The notes beneath the pieces were generated by a model. That model had not been told where the DNA came from and did not search any database. It worked only from the letters and a program-made list of their open reading frames with translations. A program made the translations under genes and the position numbers. A stretch of 53,384 nt of DNA from positions 1-53,384 of the forward strand of contig JADLFQ010000048.1 of assembly GCA_020845515.1 (NCBI GenBank), given 5' to 3'. The stretch's first letter is position 1. Each line of letters starts with the position of its first letter. Source of the stretch: Anaerolineaceae bacterium. Lineage in GTDB: Bacteria > Chloroflexota > Anaerolineae > Anaerolineales > Anaerolineaceae. Shown here one piece after another: positions 36,771 through 45,036 of this stretch.

Positions 36771-36872
36771 TTTCCTTTATACTCTAAGCAATACTTCCTA
36801 CGCCTCTGCGGTTTGCACGGCGCGGAGGTACCTATTACCAAGGTGATTACCACATTGGATAATTGGCATTAT

Positions 36873-37097
36873 TTATTCGTATTCCACAGAATTTGACCTA
36901 TTTACGGAGATCAATATCAAATTGAGAGCATAGATTTTGTTTAGTACGCCTAGCAAAGATGCTTGATCGGATAACGACCCACACAACCTCGTCTCACCGT
37001 TCGGGTCATTATGGATCGACAGCCCTCCAAACCAATCAGACCATCGATCTGTAAGGTGTCCCTCAATCCGAATCTCATAGATACACGGCTTGTCCAT
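36873..37097 (-). CDS. Small conserved protein of unknown function (74 residues)
   Basis: Starting at the ATG at 37097 (AGGA 6 bp upstream) gives a 74-residue protein, CIYEIRIEGHLTDRWSDWF...GLSIHNDPNGETRLCG...DQASLLGVLNKIYALNLILISV. I recall uncharacterised small proteins of this pattern (YEIR..GHL..RW.. WF.GL ... DQA.L.G.L.KI..L.L.L.SV) in Chloroflexota, Actinobacteria and archaea. It is a single alpha/beta unit with no signal peptide. It begins 8 bp after the flavodoxin stop, as the last gene of a four-gene operon. A longer frame up to 37445 overlaps the flavodoxin and is not supported. Confidence 0.7.
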   Translation of the reverse strand: MDKPCIYEIRIEGHLTDRWSDWFGGLSIHNDPNGETRLCGSLSDQASLLGVLNKIYALNLILISVNRSNSVEYE

Positions 37098-37105
37098 CGG
37101 AAATC

Positions 37106-37627
37106 CTATAGGTGTAACAGGGGGAGAAGGCTCTCCGTCCAGGTACGGATAGCGTTCCAATCGCAGTGATCGCCCTCTTTCCAGGCACCCGCCAGTGCCA
37201 CAAGCCGCATAGCCAGCGTGTTGAGCGAGAAGGGTATTTTGGAGAAATCCAGTGCGCCGGCAAAATAACCTTCGCAGACCGGACGTACCATGTCGTAAAC
37301 TGGCTTCGTCCAATCCTTCAGACCCTCTCGATATTGTTCTGCATTTTTCATCGAAAGAGTAATGCACACCATAAAGGCGGCAAATGGTTTTTGCCTCAGT
37401 TCTCCTTGGTGATCGTGCAGGAACTCCATAGCTTCTGGCAGCCACTTTCGCCCACGGATGGCGCTGCCAGCCACAACCGCCCGATAAGGAGCCAGATCTT
37501 CTACTTCTTGCATGGGCAGCACGTCAACCTGTATCCCACTTTCTGTCAGGGTCTTGCCAATCGCTTCCGCCACTCCGGCGGTGGATCCGGCCCGACTGGC
37601 ATAAGTGACTAAAACTTTGTCATTCAT
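37106..37627 (-). CDS. Flavodoxin-domain protein
   Basis: The 173-residue protein has the flavodoxin FMN-phosphate loop TYASRAGSTAGVAEAIG near the N-terminus and the second FMN loop region VVAGSAIRGRKWLPEAMEFL. It most resembles the flavodoxin branch that includes HemG (menaquinone-dependent protoporphyrinogen oxidase), with the long-chain ending WNAIRTWTESLLPLL. It would act as a single-electron or two-electron flavoprotein in the cytoplasm or at the membrane. No haem-synthesis gene is nearby, so HemG activity is not supported by context. It starts 13 bp after an upstream DUF4386-like membrane gene and is followed after 8 bp by the small conserved protein. Confidence 0.85.
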   Translation of the reverse strand: MNDKVLVTYASRAGSTAGVAEAIGKTLTESGIQVDVLPMQEVEDLAPYRAVVAGSAIRGRKWLPEAMEFLHDHQGELRQKPFAAFMVCITLSMKNAEQYREGLKDWTKPVYDMVRPVCEGYFAGALDFSKIPFSLNTLAMRLVALAGAWKEGDHCDWNAIRTWTESLLPLLHL

Positions 37628-37640
37628 TGTCTATAACCTT

Positions 37641-38390
37641 TCATGATCTTCCAAGTTGAAAAAATCTGCGGGCAAGCAGGATTTGATATGCCATCAATAG
37701 CAAACCACCTGGTAAGGAAACCACCATGGCGGTATCGTATTTCTCAGACACAAAGGCGGCGAGGACGAAAAAGACGGACATCAGGCTAAAGCCCGCCAAC
37801 CCTGTCAGAGCGGTCCATCTTCCGAATATCCCACCCCGCAACATCACTATAGTGATCAAAGTGCCAGCGGTTTGCGTGAAGAAGAATCCCATAAACGTTC
37901 CCGGAGTCAGGTCTGCGCCTTGCGCCAGCAGGGCGCGCCCGGTGGCTTCCAGCAAGGGTTTCTGCGTCTCCGCCGCGACGGCATACTGTCTGCTCAACGC
38001 GAACAGCGAAAAAACTGTATTGCTCGACAGATAAACCGCTGTCCCGATGAAAAACAAGATGGAGGCCAGCGCAGCAGGTGCAGGCTGCTCCCGTCGGTGG
38101 ACGCGGTATAGGGCCAGGTAAATCGGGATACCCAGCGACAATGTGATAGTATTGATCAAGCCCAGGTTGCTGAACGCAAAGAACTGGTTCGTCTGAAATA
38201 AGTTGAACCACTCGACAACGTTGACTGTGCTGTTGTCTCTCGCTTCGCCTCCCATCATAGACGTAATGGCATCCACAAGCCCCGCAATCACGATCAACAA
38301 TGCCATAATCCCTGCTGTTTTATAGAAAGCCTTCCACTGCACGTTGGTTTCGAATGTAGACTGATCCATTTGTAAATCCTTTTTAGACAT
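37641..38390 (-). CDS. DUF4386-like six/seven-helix membrane protein (paralogue B)
   Basis: The 249-residue protein has about six hydrophobic helices after a short hydrophilic N-terminus. It shares order and motifs with the upstream neighbour: W..FYK.(A/G)G..ALLIV, WF.LFQ.N.F....NLGL.N....LGIP.YLALY..HR, LEA.G.ALL..G....PGT....F, and ..RRFFQLGR. This is the pattern of DUF4386-type membrane proteins, whose function is not established. AAGGAG precedes the ATG at 38390. It lies 39 bp downstream of its paralogue and 13 bp upstream of the flavodoxin, so the two membrane proteins and the flavoprotein are very likely produced together. Confidence 0.75.
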   Translation of the reverse strand: MSKKDLQMDQSTFETNVQWKAFYKTAGIMALLIVIAGLVDAITSMMGGEARDNSTVNVVEWFNLFQTNQFFAFSNLGLINTITLSLGIPIYLALYRVHRREQPAPAALASILFFIGTAVYLSSNTVFSLFALSRQYAVAAETQKPLLEATGRALLAQGADLTPGTFMGFFFTQTAGTLITIVMLRGGIFGRWTALTGLAGFSLMSVFFVLAAFVSEKYDTAMVVSLPGGLLLMAYQILLARRFFQLGRS

Positions 38391-38429
38391 TTTTGCTCCT
38401 TATACTTAATCCAATGTTATCGAGTCGGT

Positions 38430-39203
38430 TCATTTAGCGCCCCGGCGATCATCCTGTCCTAGCTGAAATAGCTTACGGGCGATCAGGACGTACCAAACCA
38501 TGCTCGCAATCCCACCAACCATAGCAAGGGTCAAAACCGCATCATGGGATGACGGCACGAAAGATGCGAAGAAATCGTATATAAAGAGACATCCAAATCC
38601 AACCATTCCAGCGAAAGCAGCCGCCTTGCTGAATACCTTGCCTCGCAGCATCACAATGGCCATAAGGGTGGCGGCAATTTCCGATAGAAAGAATGCCAGA
38701 TATGTACCGGGTGTATGGCTCTGCCCGACCGAGAGTAGCGCCTGCCCTGCCGCCTCTAAAATCCCTCTTTGAGCCTCAGTAGTGGCAGCCGCGTAGCGAT
38801 GGCTCAACTCTAACATCGGGAATGCTCGGTTGGTTGCGAAAAAGGTCGCATCCGCAATGAAAGCGATGATCATCGCCAAAGCAGCAAAAGGCTGATTTAC
38901 GCTTCGGTGGGCGATGTATAAGGCAAGGTACAGTGGTATCCCCAGCGTGACCATCACAATATTCAAAAGGCCCAGGTTGCGCAGGCCCAAGAACCAGTTG
39001 TCTTGGAATAGCCTGAACCAGTCGATGACCGTCTCGGTGGTCGCATAACCGCCAGGGAGGAAGGTGATGAGGATCTCGAGCAGCGCAGTCAGCACGATCA
39101 ACAGTGCAGCCAGGCCACCGAGCTTATAGAACTTATTCCAGTTAGAATCTACAGTTTCGGTATTTGCCTCATAGAGATGGATAGTTTGGCATTGTGCGGT
39201 CAT
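38430..39203 (-). CDS. DUF4386-like membrane protein (paralogue A)
   Basis: The 257-residue protein is a paralogue of the next gene; both have about six helices, the WF.LFQDN.F...RNLGLLN motif, GIPLYLALY.AHR and a C-terminal ARKLFQLGQ. I start it at the ATG at 39203 because AAAGGAG lies 6-7 bp before it; the in-frame start at 39227 is inside the leader. A promoter (GTGACA, 17 bp, TATATT) lies directly upstream. It is the first gene of a four-gene operon ending at 36873. Loss or gain of one partner by duplication explains the pair. Function unknown; a membrane quinone- or ion-related role would be only a guess. Confidence 0.75.
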   Translation of the reverse strand: MTAQCQTIHLYEANTETVDSNWNKFYKLGGLAALLIVLTALLEILITFLPGGYATTETVIDWFRLFQDNWFLGLRNLGLLNIVMVTLGIPLYLALYIAHRSVNQPFAALAMIIAFIADATFFATNRAFPMLELSHRYAAATTEAQRGILEAAGQALLSVGQSHTPGTYLAFFLSEIAATLMAIVMLRGKVFSKAAAFAGMVGFGCLFIYDFFASFVPSSHDAVLTLAMVGGIASMVWYVLIARKLFQLGQDDRRGAK

Positions 39204-39229
39204 TTCTTTCTCCTTTCTTTTACACACAC

Positions 39230-39258
39230 AATATAGAACATCGAGCGAGAGATGTCAC
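39230..39258 (-). promoter_or_regulatory. Probable promoter of the DUF4386-flavodoxin operon
   Basis: On the minus strand GTGACA (39253-39258) and TATATT (39230-39235) are separated by exactly 17 bp; transcription would start about 20 bp before the ATG at 39203. A TGTCAC farther upstream makes an inverted repeat with GTGACA and could be part of a regulator site. Confidence 0.6.
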
Positions 39259-39289
39259 TACACCAAGGTACTGTCTTTTAGAGCGTGAC

Positions 39290-39324
39290 AAAAAAAGAGC
39301 AGGTATACCAAAGTACACCTGCTC
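39290..39324 (-). terminator. Intrinsic terminator of the LuxR-family gene
   Basis: On the minus strand GAGCAGGTGTAC...GTATACCTGCTC (39297-39324) forms a stem and is followed by T7. It lies 30 bp after the regulator stop, separating it from the membrane-protein operon. Confidence 0.85.
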
Positions 39325-39354
39325 TCCGAGTGGATTTGAATGGGAGACAGGAAA

Positions 39355-42105
39355 TTACTCGTCTTGTGAGAGCAATCCGAGCTGGCGGGCGCGAGCAACC
39401 GCCTGGGTGCGGCTGTTGATGTTCAGCTTGCCGTAGATATTGCCGGTGTGCTTCTTCACCGCACTCACGGTGATGACCAGTTTCTCGGCGATCACCTGGT
39501 TCGAATCACCTTCAGCAATCAGGCGCAGTACTTCCAGCTCGCGGGAGGTCAAAGCCTCAACCAGGGAGCTCACTTCCGGTCCTTCACTGATTTCTTCTTT
39601 AGACGGGAGTTTTGGGGGGAAAGCAGCCAATATTTCCTGAACGTATCCGGGACGAACCTTTCCCAGCAAATCGCTCTTTTGCAAAGCAATCAGGATCTTT
39701 TCTACCGGTTCCCCTTCCTCTACAAAAATGCTGATGAAGCCTTCCGGTTCGGCCAACTCCAGGGCTTTAGCGGCTTCGATCAGGCTTTGACGTTCAATCC
39801 CCAGGGCAGCATGCAACTGGCTGGCTAGCAGGAGCGTCTCCAGGACGATCAGAAGATGTTTGCAGGCAAACTCTTCTTGGAACGTGCGCTCGGCAAGGTC
39901 AACGCCCCGCTCCAGGTTCGACCGGTCTCCTCTGCGTTTGGCGCGGTAAAGAAGGATGCGCAGCGCGCTCTTGTACAATTTGCCGGCTGTGAACGTGATG
40001 TTGGAACCCGGTGTTAGCTTTGGATAACGAAAACTGTCGCCGAAGCTGAACCCTTCCGCGGTAAGCAGTTGCTCGGCCTCTTCCAGCCGGTCCAGGGCGA
40101 GATCAATCCAAACCCGTTGGGCAATAAGGTTTTCCCGCACCATCGTCGGAGGGATCTGCCCCGCCAGGTCGCTTGCCTTCTGCATTTCTCGAGCCGCAGC
40201 TTCCAGGTCTCCTTCCATCAGGAACATTTTCGAGAGCATGATGGAGTGATAGATCTCCGGATCGCTGTAACCGCTCTTCCCGCTCACTTCCATCGAGCGC
40301 TGCGAATACTTCCTGGCCTGGTCGAGCTCTCCCCAGTAGTAATACACCTCCCCCATCTCGCCATACAGGGTCGCGCCGAAGGGGATTTTCTTACCCGAGG
40401 CCTCCAGTCGGCGTATCCCTTCCGTCACAATATCAAAAGTGCGGTGGAGCTGGCCTTGCTTCAATGTCATCTGGGCGTGACCGGAGATCCCCAGGATCTC
40501 GAAGGTATAGTCTCCTGCCTGCCGGGCTTCCCGGGCGATCATCTGAAAGGCCTCAGCGGCGTGGTCGTAATCGTAGGTGAGTTGAAAGGCCTTCGCCAGG
40601 GTGATGTAGATCATGCCGCGAACCTGAGGATCCACCTCAGGAAGGATCTCCCGCGCCCGAAGAGCCAGGTCGCGGCTCGCTTCTGGCTTCCCTTGCCCCA
40701 TCAGGAGTTCGGCCTGGATCGCCAGCCACTCGCCTTGGAGAGACGGGGACAACCTTTCTCCTTCAGGAGTAGAAAAAAGGAGCTTCAGGCGCTCGACGGA
40801 TGGGATGGCCTGGGGGATTGCGCCGCGCAACAAGTACATCCAGGCAACAGCCACCAGGATCTGTGGGCTTTTTGCAATGTGCCCTTGAGGAATCTCCTGC
40901 AGCCAGCCTTCGACGGTCTGTAATGACGCCTGGAGGATCATCGGCAAGGCGACCTTTTCAACCAGCTCCACAGCATGGGGATAATCTTCTGCCGCCAGGG
41001 CATGTTCGATGGCCTCGGCGGCCAGGCCTGCCTTTTCGTACCAGGCCGCGGCGCGCCGGTGCAGGTCACTCTTAGCAACCCTCGATGCACCTCGCTGAAG
41101 GCGCACCCGGAGCAGATCGGCAAACAGGTGATGGTAGCGATACCATTCACCTTCATCGTCCAATGAGATGAGGAAAAGGTTTGCCCGGCACAGCTCCTCC
41201 AGCATAAATCGCCCATTCTCCAAGCCGGTGACCGCCTCACACAGCCCTGGGCTCAGGCGATCCAGGATAGAGCAGCGCAGCAAGAATTCTTGCATCTCTG
41301 TGCTCTGACGCTTGAGCACTTCCTCGACCAGGTAATCGGCAATATAGACATGGCTGCCGGTAAAGGCTTTGACGAATCCAGAAATATCTTCTCGCCCCTG
41401 CATGGATAGGGCGGCAAGCTGCAGCCCGGCGATCCAGCCCTCTGTTCGCTCTTCTAGAGCCACAGTGTCTTCTGATTTCAGATGCAGACCCATCACCTTG
41501 TTGAGGAATGCTGCTGCCTCTTCGGTGGTGAAACGCAAATCTTGGGCGCGTATTTCAACCAGCTGGTTGCGGGCGCGAAAGCGGGCTAGAGACCAGGGTG
41601 GATCGATGCGTGTGGAGATCAGAACATGCAGCTTTCCGGGCAGGTGATCGAGCAGGAATGAAAAAGCCGCCTGAATAGTCACATCTTGGATGACATGGTA
41701 GTCGTCCAGGACTAACACAAGCTCTTGGTCCAGGCTGGCAATATCATTGACCAGGATAGTTGGGATCGTCTCGGCAAGAAGCGGCTGGGGTGATTGCAGC
41801 AAGGCCTGCGCCGGCGCGCCTACACCGGCGTACGCCGTCTGGCAAGCGGCGATCAAATAGCTCCAAAAACGAGCTGGGTCATTGTCGCCTTCATCCAAGG
41901 AGACCCAGGCGACCGGCTGTTGAATCTGTGATACGCATTCACTCAATAAGGTTGTTTTGCCAAATCCTGCGGGGCTAGACAGCATTACAAAACTACCCGG
42001 CCGGCTCAGGCTGGCTATTATTTTTTCGGTAAGGCGCGGGCGCGCGATAGCGTTCGGCCGCGCGGGTGGAATATAAGTCTTAGTAGAAAGAAGTGAAACG
42101 GACAT
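39355..42105 (-). CDS. MalT-like LuxR-family transcriptional regulator (LAL type)
   Basis: The 916-residue protein is a large ATP-binding LuxR regulator. The N-terminal STAND/AAA-like NTPase has Walker A SSPAGFGKTTLL (residues ~43-54) and Walker B LVLVLDDYHVI; the middle (~residues 340-830) is helical TPR-like repeats; the C-terminal 66 residues are a LuxR HTH (SRELEVLRLIAEGDSNQVIAEK). Such proteins sense a ligand, oligomerise with ATP and activate nearby promoters. It lies upstream of the four-gene DUF4386-flavodoxin operon on the same strand but ends at a terminator, so it is a separate transcript and a likely controller of that operon. A TATAAT box 11 bp before the ATG suggests a nearly leaderless message. 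Ligand unknown. Confidence 0.9.
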   Translation of the reverse strand: MSVSLLSTKTYIPPARPNAIARPRLTEKIIASLSRPGSFVMLSSPAGFGKTTLLSECVSQIQQPVAWVSLDEGDNDPARFWSYLIAACQTAYAGVGAPAQALLQSPQPLLAETIPTILVNDIASLDQELVLVLDDYHVIQDVTIQAAFSFLLDHLPGKLHVLISTRIDPPWSLARFRARNQLVEIRAQDLRFTTEEAAAFLNKVMGLHLKSEDTVALEERTEGWIAGLQLAALSMQGREDISGFVKAFTGSHVYIADYLVEEVLKRQSTEMQEFLLRCSILDRLSPGLCEAVTGLENGRFMLEELCRANLFLISLDDEGEWYRYHHLFADLLRVRLQRGASRVAKSDLHRRAAAWYEKAGLAAEAIEHALAAEDYPHAVELVEKVALPMILQASLQTVEGWLQEIPQGHIAKSPQILVAVAWMYLLRGAIPQAIPSVERLKLLFSTPEGERLSPSLQGEWLAIQAELLMGQGKPEASRDLALRAREILPEVDPQVRGMIYITLAKAFQLTYDYDHAAEAFQMIAREARQAGDYTFEILGISGHAQMTLKQGQLHRTFDIVTEGIRRLEASGKKIPFGATLYGEMGEVYYYWGELDQARKYSQRSMEVSGKSGYSDPEIYHSIMLSKMFLMEGDLEAAAREMQKASDLAGQIPPTMVRENLIAQRVWIDLALDRLEEAEQLLTAEGFSFGDSFRYPKLTPGSNITFTAGKLYKSALRILLYRAKRRGDRSNLERGVDLAERTFQEEFACKHLLIVLETLLLASQLHAALGIERQSLIEAAKALELAEPEGFISIFVEEGEPVEKILIALQKSDLLGKVRPGYVQEILAAFPPKLPSKEEISEGPEVSSLVEALTSRELEVLRLIAEGDSNQVIAEKLVITVSAVKKHTGNIYGKLNINSRTQAVARARQLGLLSQDE

Positions 42106-42116
42106 CCTGCGATGGA

Positions 42117-42122
42117 TTATAC
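42117..42122 (-). promoter_or_regulatory. Possible -10 box of the LuxR-family gene
   Basis: TATAAT on the minus strand ends 11 bp before the ATG at 42105, so the transcript leader would be only a few bases long. The -35 region is weak, as would fit an activated promoter. Confidence 0.4.
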
Positions 42123-42240
42123 ATCGTGCCTGATTTAGGTGGAAAGTCCGGGAGCGTCATTATTCATGCCGACCAACTCTCCATGTTCAGCAAGTGTTTG
42201 GGAGCAGCCTGATCTATAGAAAGATTTCCTACAATCAACG

Positions 42241-42275
42241 CTCCGGTTCTGACATCATGGATGTCGGAACCGGAG
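42241..42275. repeat. Dispersed hairpin repeat, copy 2
   Basis: CTCCGGTTCTGACATC (42241-42256), ATG, GATGTCGGAACCGGAG (42260-42275): identical to copy 1 except one base, with the same ACAATCAACG flank on the left. It lies downstream of the small membrane gene at 42331 on the minus strand. Confidence 0.85.
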
Positions 42276-42330
42276 CACTTCAAAAGGCCATTGTATACAT
42301 TTCATTGGATTTATATCATTCTTCCAGCTT

Positions 42331-42630
42331 TCATGTTTCATACTTTTGCGTAAGATCTTTTGGTCTACTATGAATGAGCCAAAAGGATAGTGCACCAATG
42401 ACGGCGCCGCCAATTAAAGCGATGATGATCCATTCAAAGAATTGACCCAGGATGATCCTTTTGAACATCTGCCAATAGTAATACCAGAATGTTTCATCCT
42501 TATCCCCAAAGATATTAAGGTGTTCAAGATGGGGCAATTCCCCCAGAGAAAGCAGGATACCATAATAAGCATAATAACTGAAGATGGCACATGACCACGC
42601 CAGCATGCCGGCGAGCATCGGGTTACGCAT
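42331..42630 (-). CDS. Small two-helix membrane protein, unknown
   Basis: The 99-residue protein has two hydrophobic helices, at about residues 6-30 and 64-86, separated by a hydrophilic, aromatic-rich loop (DKDETFWYYYWQMFKRI). I do not recognise a family. The ATG at 42630 follows 3 bp after another short frame (stop at 42634), so it may be the second part of a damaged membrane-protein gene rather than a separate gene. It is the last of the run sigma factor, propeller protein, short frame, this gene, on the minus strand. Confidence 0.5.
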   Translation of the reverse strand: MRNPMLAGMLAWSCAIFSYYAYYGILLSLGELPHLEHLNIFGDKDETFWYYYWQMFKRIILGQFFEWIIIALIGGAVIGALSFWLIHSRPKDLTQKYET

Positions 42631-42633
42631 TCT

Positions 42634-42768
42634 TTATGCATGCGTGGCTTCACAGATGACCACCGGAATGATGGGAACCAACCAGATGCCGTAATTCATC
42701 CCGACAATGATCGGGATCACCAGGATCGATTCTCCCAGTCTGTTGTAGATATGCTGTGTGTCCGGTGA
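42634..42768 (-). other. Short membrane-segment frame after the propeller protein stop
   Basis: Directly after the TAA of the propeller protein, in the same frame, 44 codons read a membrane-like segment (SILVIPIIVGMNYGIWLVP) before a stop at 42634. No ATG start exists except an internal one (MNYGIW). It is too hydrophobic and ordered to look random; it may be a remnant, a GTG-started small protein, or part of an original longer gene. Confidence 0.35.
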
Positions 42769-45036
42769 TTAAGGGATGAACAACCCTTCTAAATCGCCTT
42801 GTAAGAGAGACGGCATCCGATAAGCTTCACATCCCTCCGGTTTAATCAACACTATCGTCGACTCTGTTGAATTCTGGCCCTTTAGGCTTACCCCCAACCA
42901 ACCCGTGCGACTCCATTCAACTCCGGCCGCGCCCACATTATCCAATACCAGGTACATGTCGCTGCCATCGGGATGGACCAGGTACAGGCTGCTGTTATCC
43001 CGGCCTCGGTATGCAATCCAATTTCCATCCGGTGAAAGCTTGGGGTTGAGGAATTTTGGCGTACCATTCTCAATGGTGAAGCGCTCCTGGGTCGTGCCAC
43101 TGACTAAGTCATAGGAGTATACCTTCCAGGCAGCGCCTCCGGTGTAGGGTGCCACGAAGAAAAGTTTGCCATCCGGTGACCAGCCGATGACCGATTCATA
43201 GCTCAAGTCGGAGATTTGGCGTGCCGGGGTGCCGTCGGTGGTGATGACAAATAGACTATTGATGACTCCGTCACCCATCCCCACGTAGGCGATCTGCTTT
43301 CCATCCGGTGACCAGTGCAGGTTGAACCCACCCGCGCCCGGTAAGATGTTCTCAGTCTGCGAAGCCACGTCAACAATGTGAATTCCGTTATCTGAGGCCG
43401 AGTAAGCTACCTGGCTGCCATCTGGTGACAGGGCTCCCCAATTGCCATTTGGAACCACCACCTGTTTCTGACTCCCATCCAAATTGTAGACTGCAAGACC
43501 CCATGTACCTGTATCCAGCTTTTCATAGATCAGGGCTTTTCCATTGGCCATTGTTGATGGAGCCGGTTGGAGTTGTGCAAGGGAATCCGCCGTCAAGCAT
43601 AAGCCAGATTGAGGCGTCGGATTGGCTGGCAGATCAGTGCGGGGTGTGGGTGGAGACCACTGGCCTTGCCAGGTGATGGGGTCGCCGATAACAGCTAGGT
43701 TCGACAGAGTGACGGTAAGAACGCCGGTTGGAAGTTGGGCAAAGCTGAGGCTCGCGTTGAACTTTCCATCCGTCAGGCCTCCGCCTCCTCCACCACCTCC
43801 GCCGTTGGGAGTATATCCCACGATATGCACGCTGGCACTGTATACTTTTGGGTCGACCTGGAACATGAAGGAATAGCCATTGCGGGAATCTACGCTGATC
43901 GACGTCACCTTCAAGGTATGCCCGGCCAGCAGGATTTCTTGATTGGGCGTCCATTCCTGTCCGGGTTGCGGGTTAGCGCCGGCATCGAAGGTGAATTCCA
44001 CTGCCGCATCAGGGTCGGCTGGGAAGATGTCGACGCCAGAGAAACTGATCGTCAGGGGATAAACCAGGCCGGCAGCCTTGAACTGCGCTGCCCAACCAAC
44101 ACCTGACATTCCGGCTGATTCCAGGTTGATCTCATCATTCACATCCAGGGGATAAGAGTAGGAGATGTTCTTACCGCTGGCATCCCGTATCTTAAACGCA
44201 CCTGTCTGTTGGAATGATTCTCCAGGTTTACTATGGGGCTGGAACTGGCCGATCAAAATGTACCCATTGCTGGTTTCGATCACTTTATTGACCGTCACAG
44301 AACTGTCAGCAAGAGCAGTGGGTTTAGCATTGGCTGAATCACCGGGGGTCAGACTGACCTGAGGAGAGGGAGAAAGCTCTATCACCGGCATTACGGTCAG
44401 GTCGGGTGGGGCCAACACGAAGCGCAGCGGCAGTTCCCAGTTCTCCGGGGCTTTGCCAGGGAGAGTGTTGGCGATACAAGGGATCACGAAAACAGCCTCG
44501 TTCACATTTGCCGGCACAGGTTCATAACCGTAATTGATTTGGGCAAGCTGTGTTCCATCCGCGAGGCGTAAATACTCTCGCTGCATACAGCCCGAAATGT
44601 CCTCGTGGTCAGGGTAGGCTGAGCCGGGGACGCCAAAGATACGATACGCGACTTGGGTCTTCTCCCTGGTCAATGTCGCCGAAGTCACCGTGACCGTGAT
44701 CCCATCGCGGGTCACGCTGACCGGCTCCGCCAGTAACCGTATCGGGGCGCTCTGATCCACGATGCCAACTCCAGGGATGTAACCGAACAGCCCGCGCACC
44801 GCGGCTAGAACGCGCTGTGGACCAATCACCAGGATACTGACTGCGAGAATTGTGATTATGAAAACAGTTACCCAGGCAGGTCGCAGGAAAAAAGGACGAT
44901 TGACCTTACGTTGGGACGCTGCCTGATGAATCAAGCGAGTATGTAAGCTCTTCACAAACTGCTCATTTGCCAGTGGGACGGCAACTGCTGCGCGAATTTC
45001 CTCTTCGAATTGGGGCGTAGGAGATAGATCAGACAT
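42769..45036 (-). CDS. Anti-sigma-like membrane protein with extracellular beta-propeller
   Basis: The 755-residue protein has a ~50-residue cytoplasmic N-terminus, one transmembrane helix (AWVTVFIITILAVSILVIG, residues ~54-73), a beta-rich region resembling DUF4179-type anti-sigma sensors (to ~residue 430), a run of nine glycines, and a C-terminal TolB-like propeller of about five blades (LSPDGSQVAYS, WSPDGKQIAYV, WSPDGKLFFVA, LSPDGNWIAYR). Its start overlaps the stop of the ECF sigma factor by 8 bp, the arrangement of sigma/anti-sigma pairs. I infer that the N-terminus holds the sigma factor and the outer propeller senses an envelope signal. The cytoplasmic part is too short for a classical zinc-binding anti-sigma domain, so this is inference. 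Confidence 0.75.
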   Translation of the reverse strand: MSDLSPTPQFEEEIRAAVAVPLANEQFVKSLHTRLIHQAASQRKVNRPFFLRPAWVTVFIITILAVSILVIGPQRVLAAVRGLFGYIPGVGIVDQSAPIRLLAEPVSVTRDGITVTVTSATLTREKTQVAYRIFGVPGSAYPDHEDISGCMQREYLRLADGTQLAQINYGYEPVPANVNEAVFVIPCIANTLPGKAPENWELPLRFVLAPPDLTVMPVIELSPSPQVSLTPGDSANAKPTALADSSVTVNKVIETSNGYILIGQFQPHSKPGESFQQTGAFKIRDASGKNISYSYPLDVNDEINLESAGMSGVGWAAQFKAAGLVYPLTISFSGVDIFPADPDAAVEFTFDAGANPQPGQEWTPNQEILLAGHTLKVTSISVDSRNGYSFMFQVDPKVYSASVHIVGYTPNGGGGGGGGGLTDGKFNASLSFAQLPTGVLTVTLSNLAVIGDPITWQGQWSPPTPRTDLPANPTPQSGLCLTADSLAQLQPAPSTMANGKALIYEKLDTGTWGLAVYNLDGSQKQVVVPNGNWGALSPDGSQVAYSASDNGIHIVDVASQTENILPGAGGFNLHWSPDGKQIAYVGMGDGVINSLFVITTDGTPARQISDLSYESVIGWSPDGKLFFVAPYTGGAAWKVYSYDLVSGTTQERFTIENGTPKFLNPKLSPDGNWIAYRGRDNSSLYLVHPDGSDMYLVLDNVGAAGVEWSRTGWLGVSLKGQNSTESTIVLIKPEGCEAYRMPSLLQGDLEGLFIP

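Noticed and set aside
37098..37445. Longer form (190 residues) of the small conserved protein
   Set aside because: The added part overlaps the flavodoxin gene in another frame; the ATG at 37097 has its own ribosome-binding site and starts the conserved pattern.
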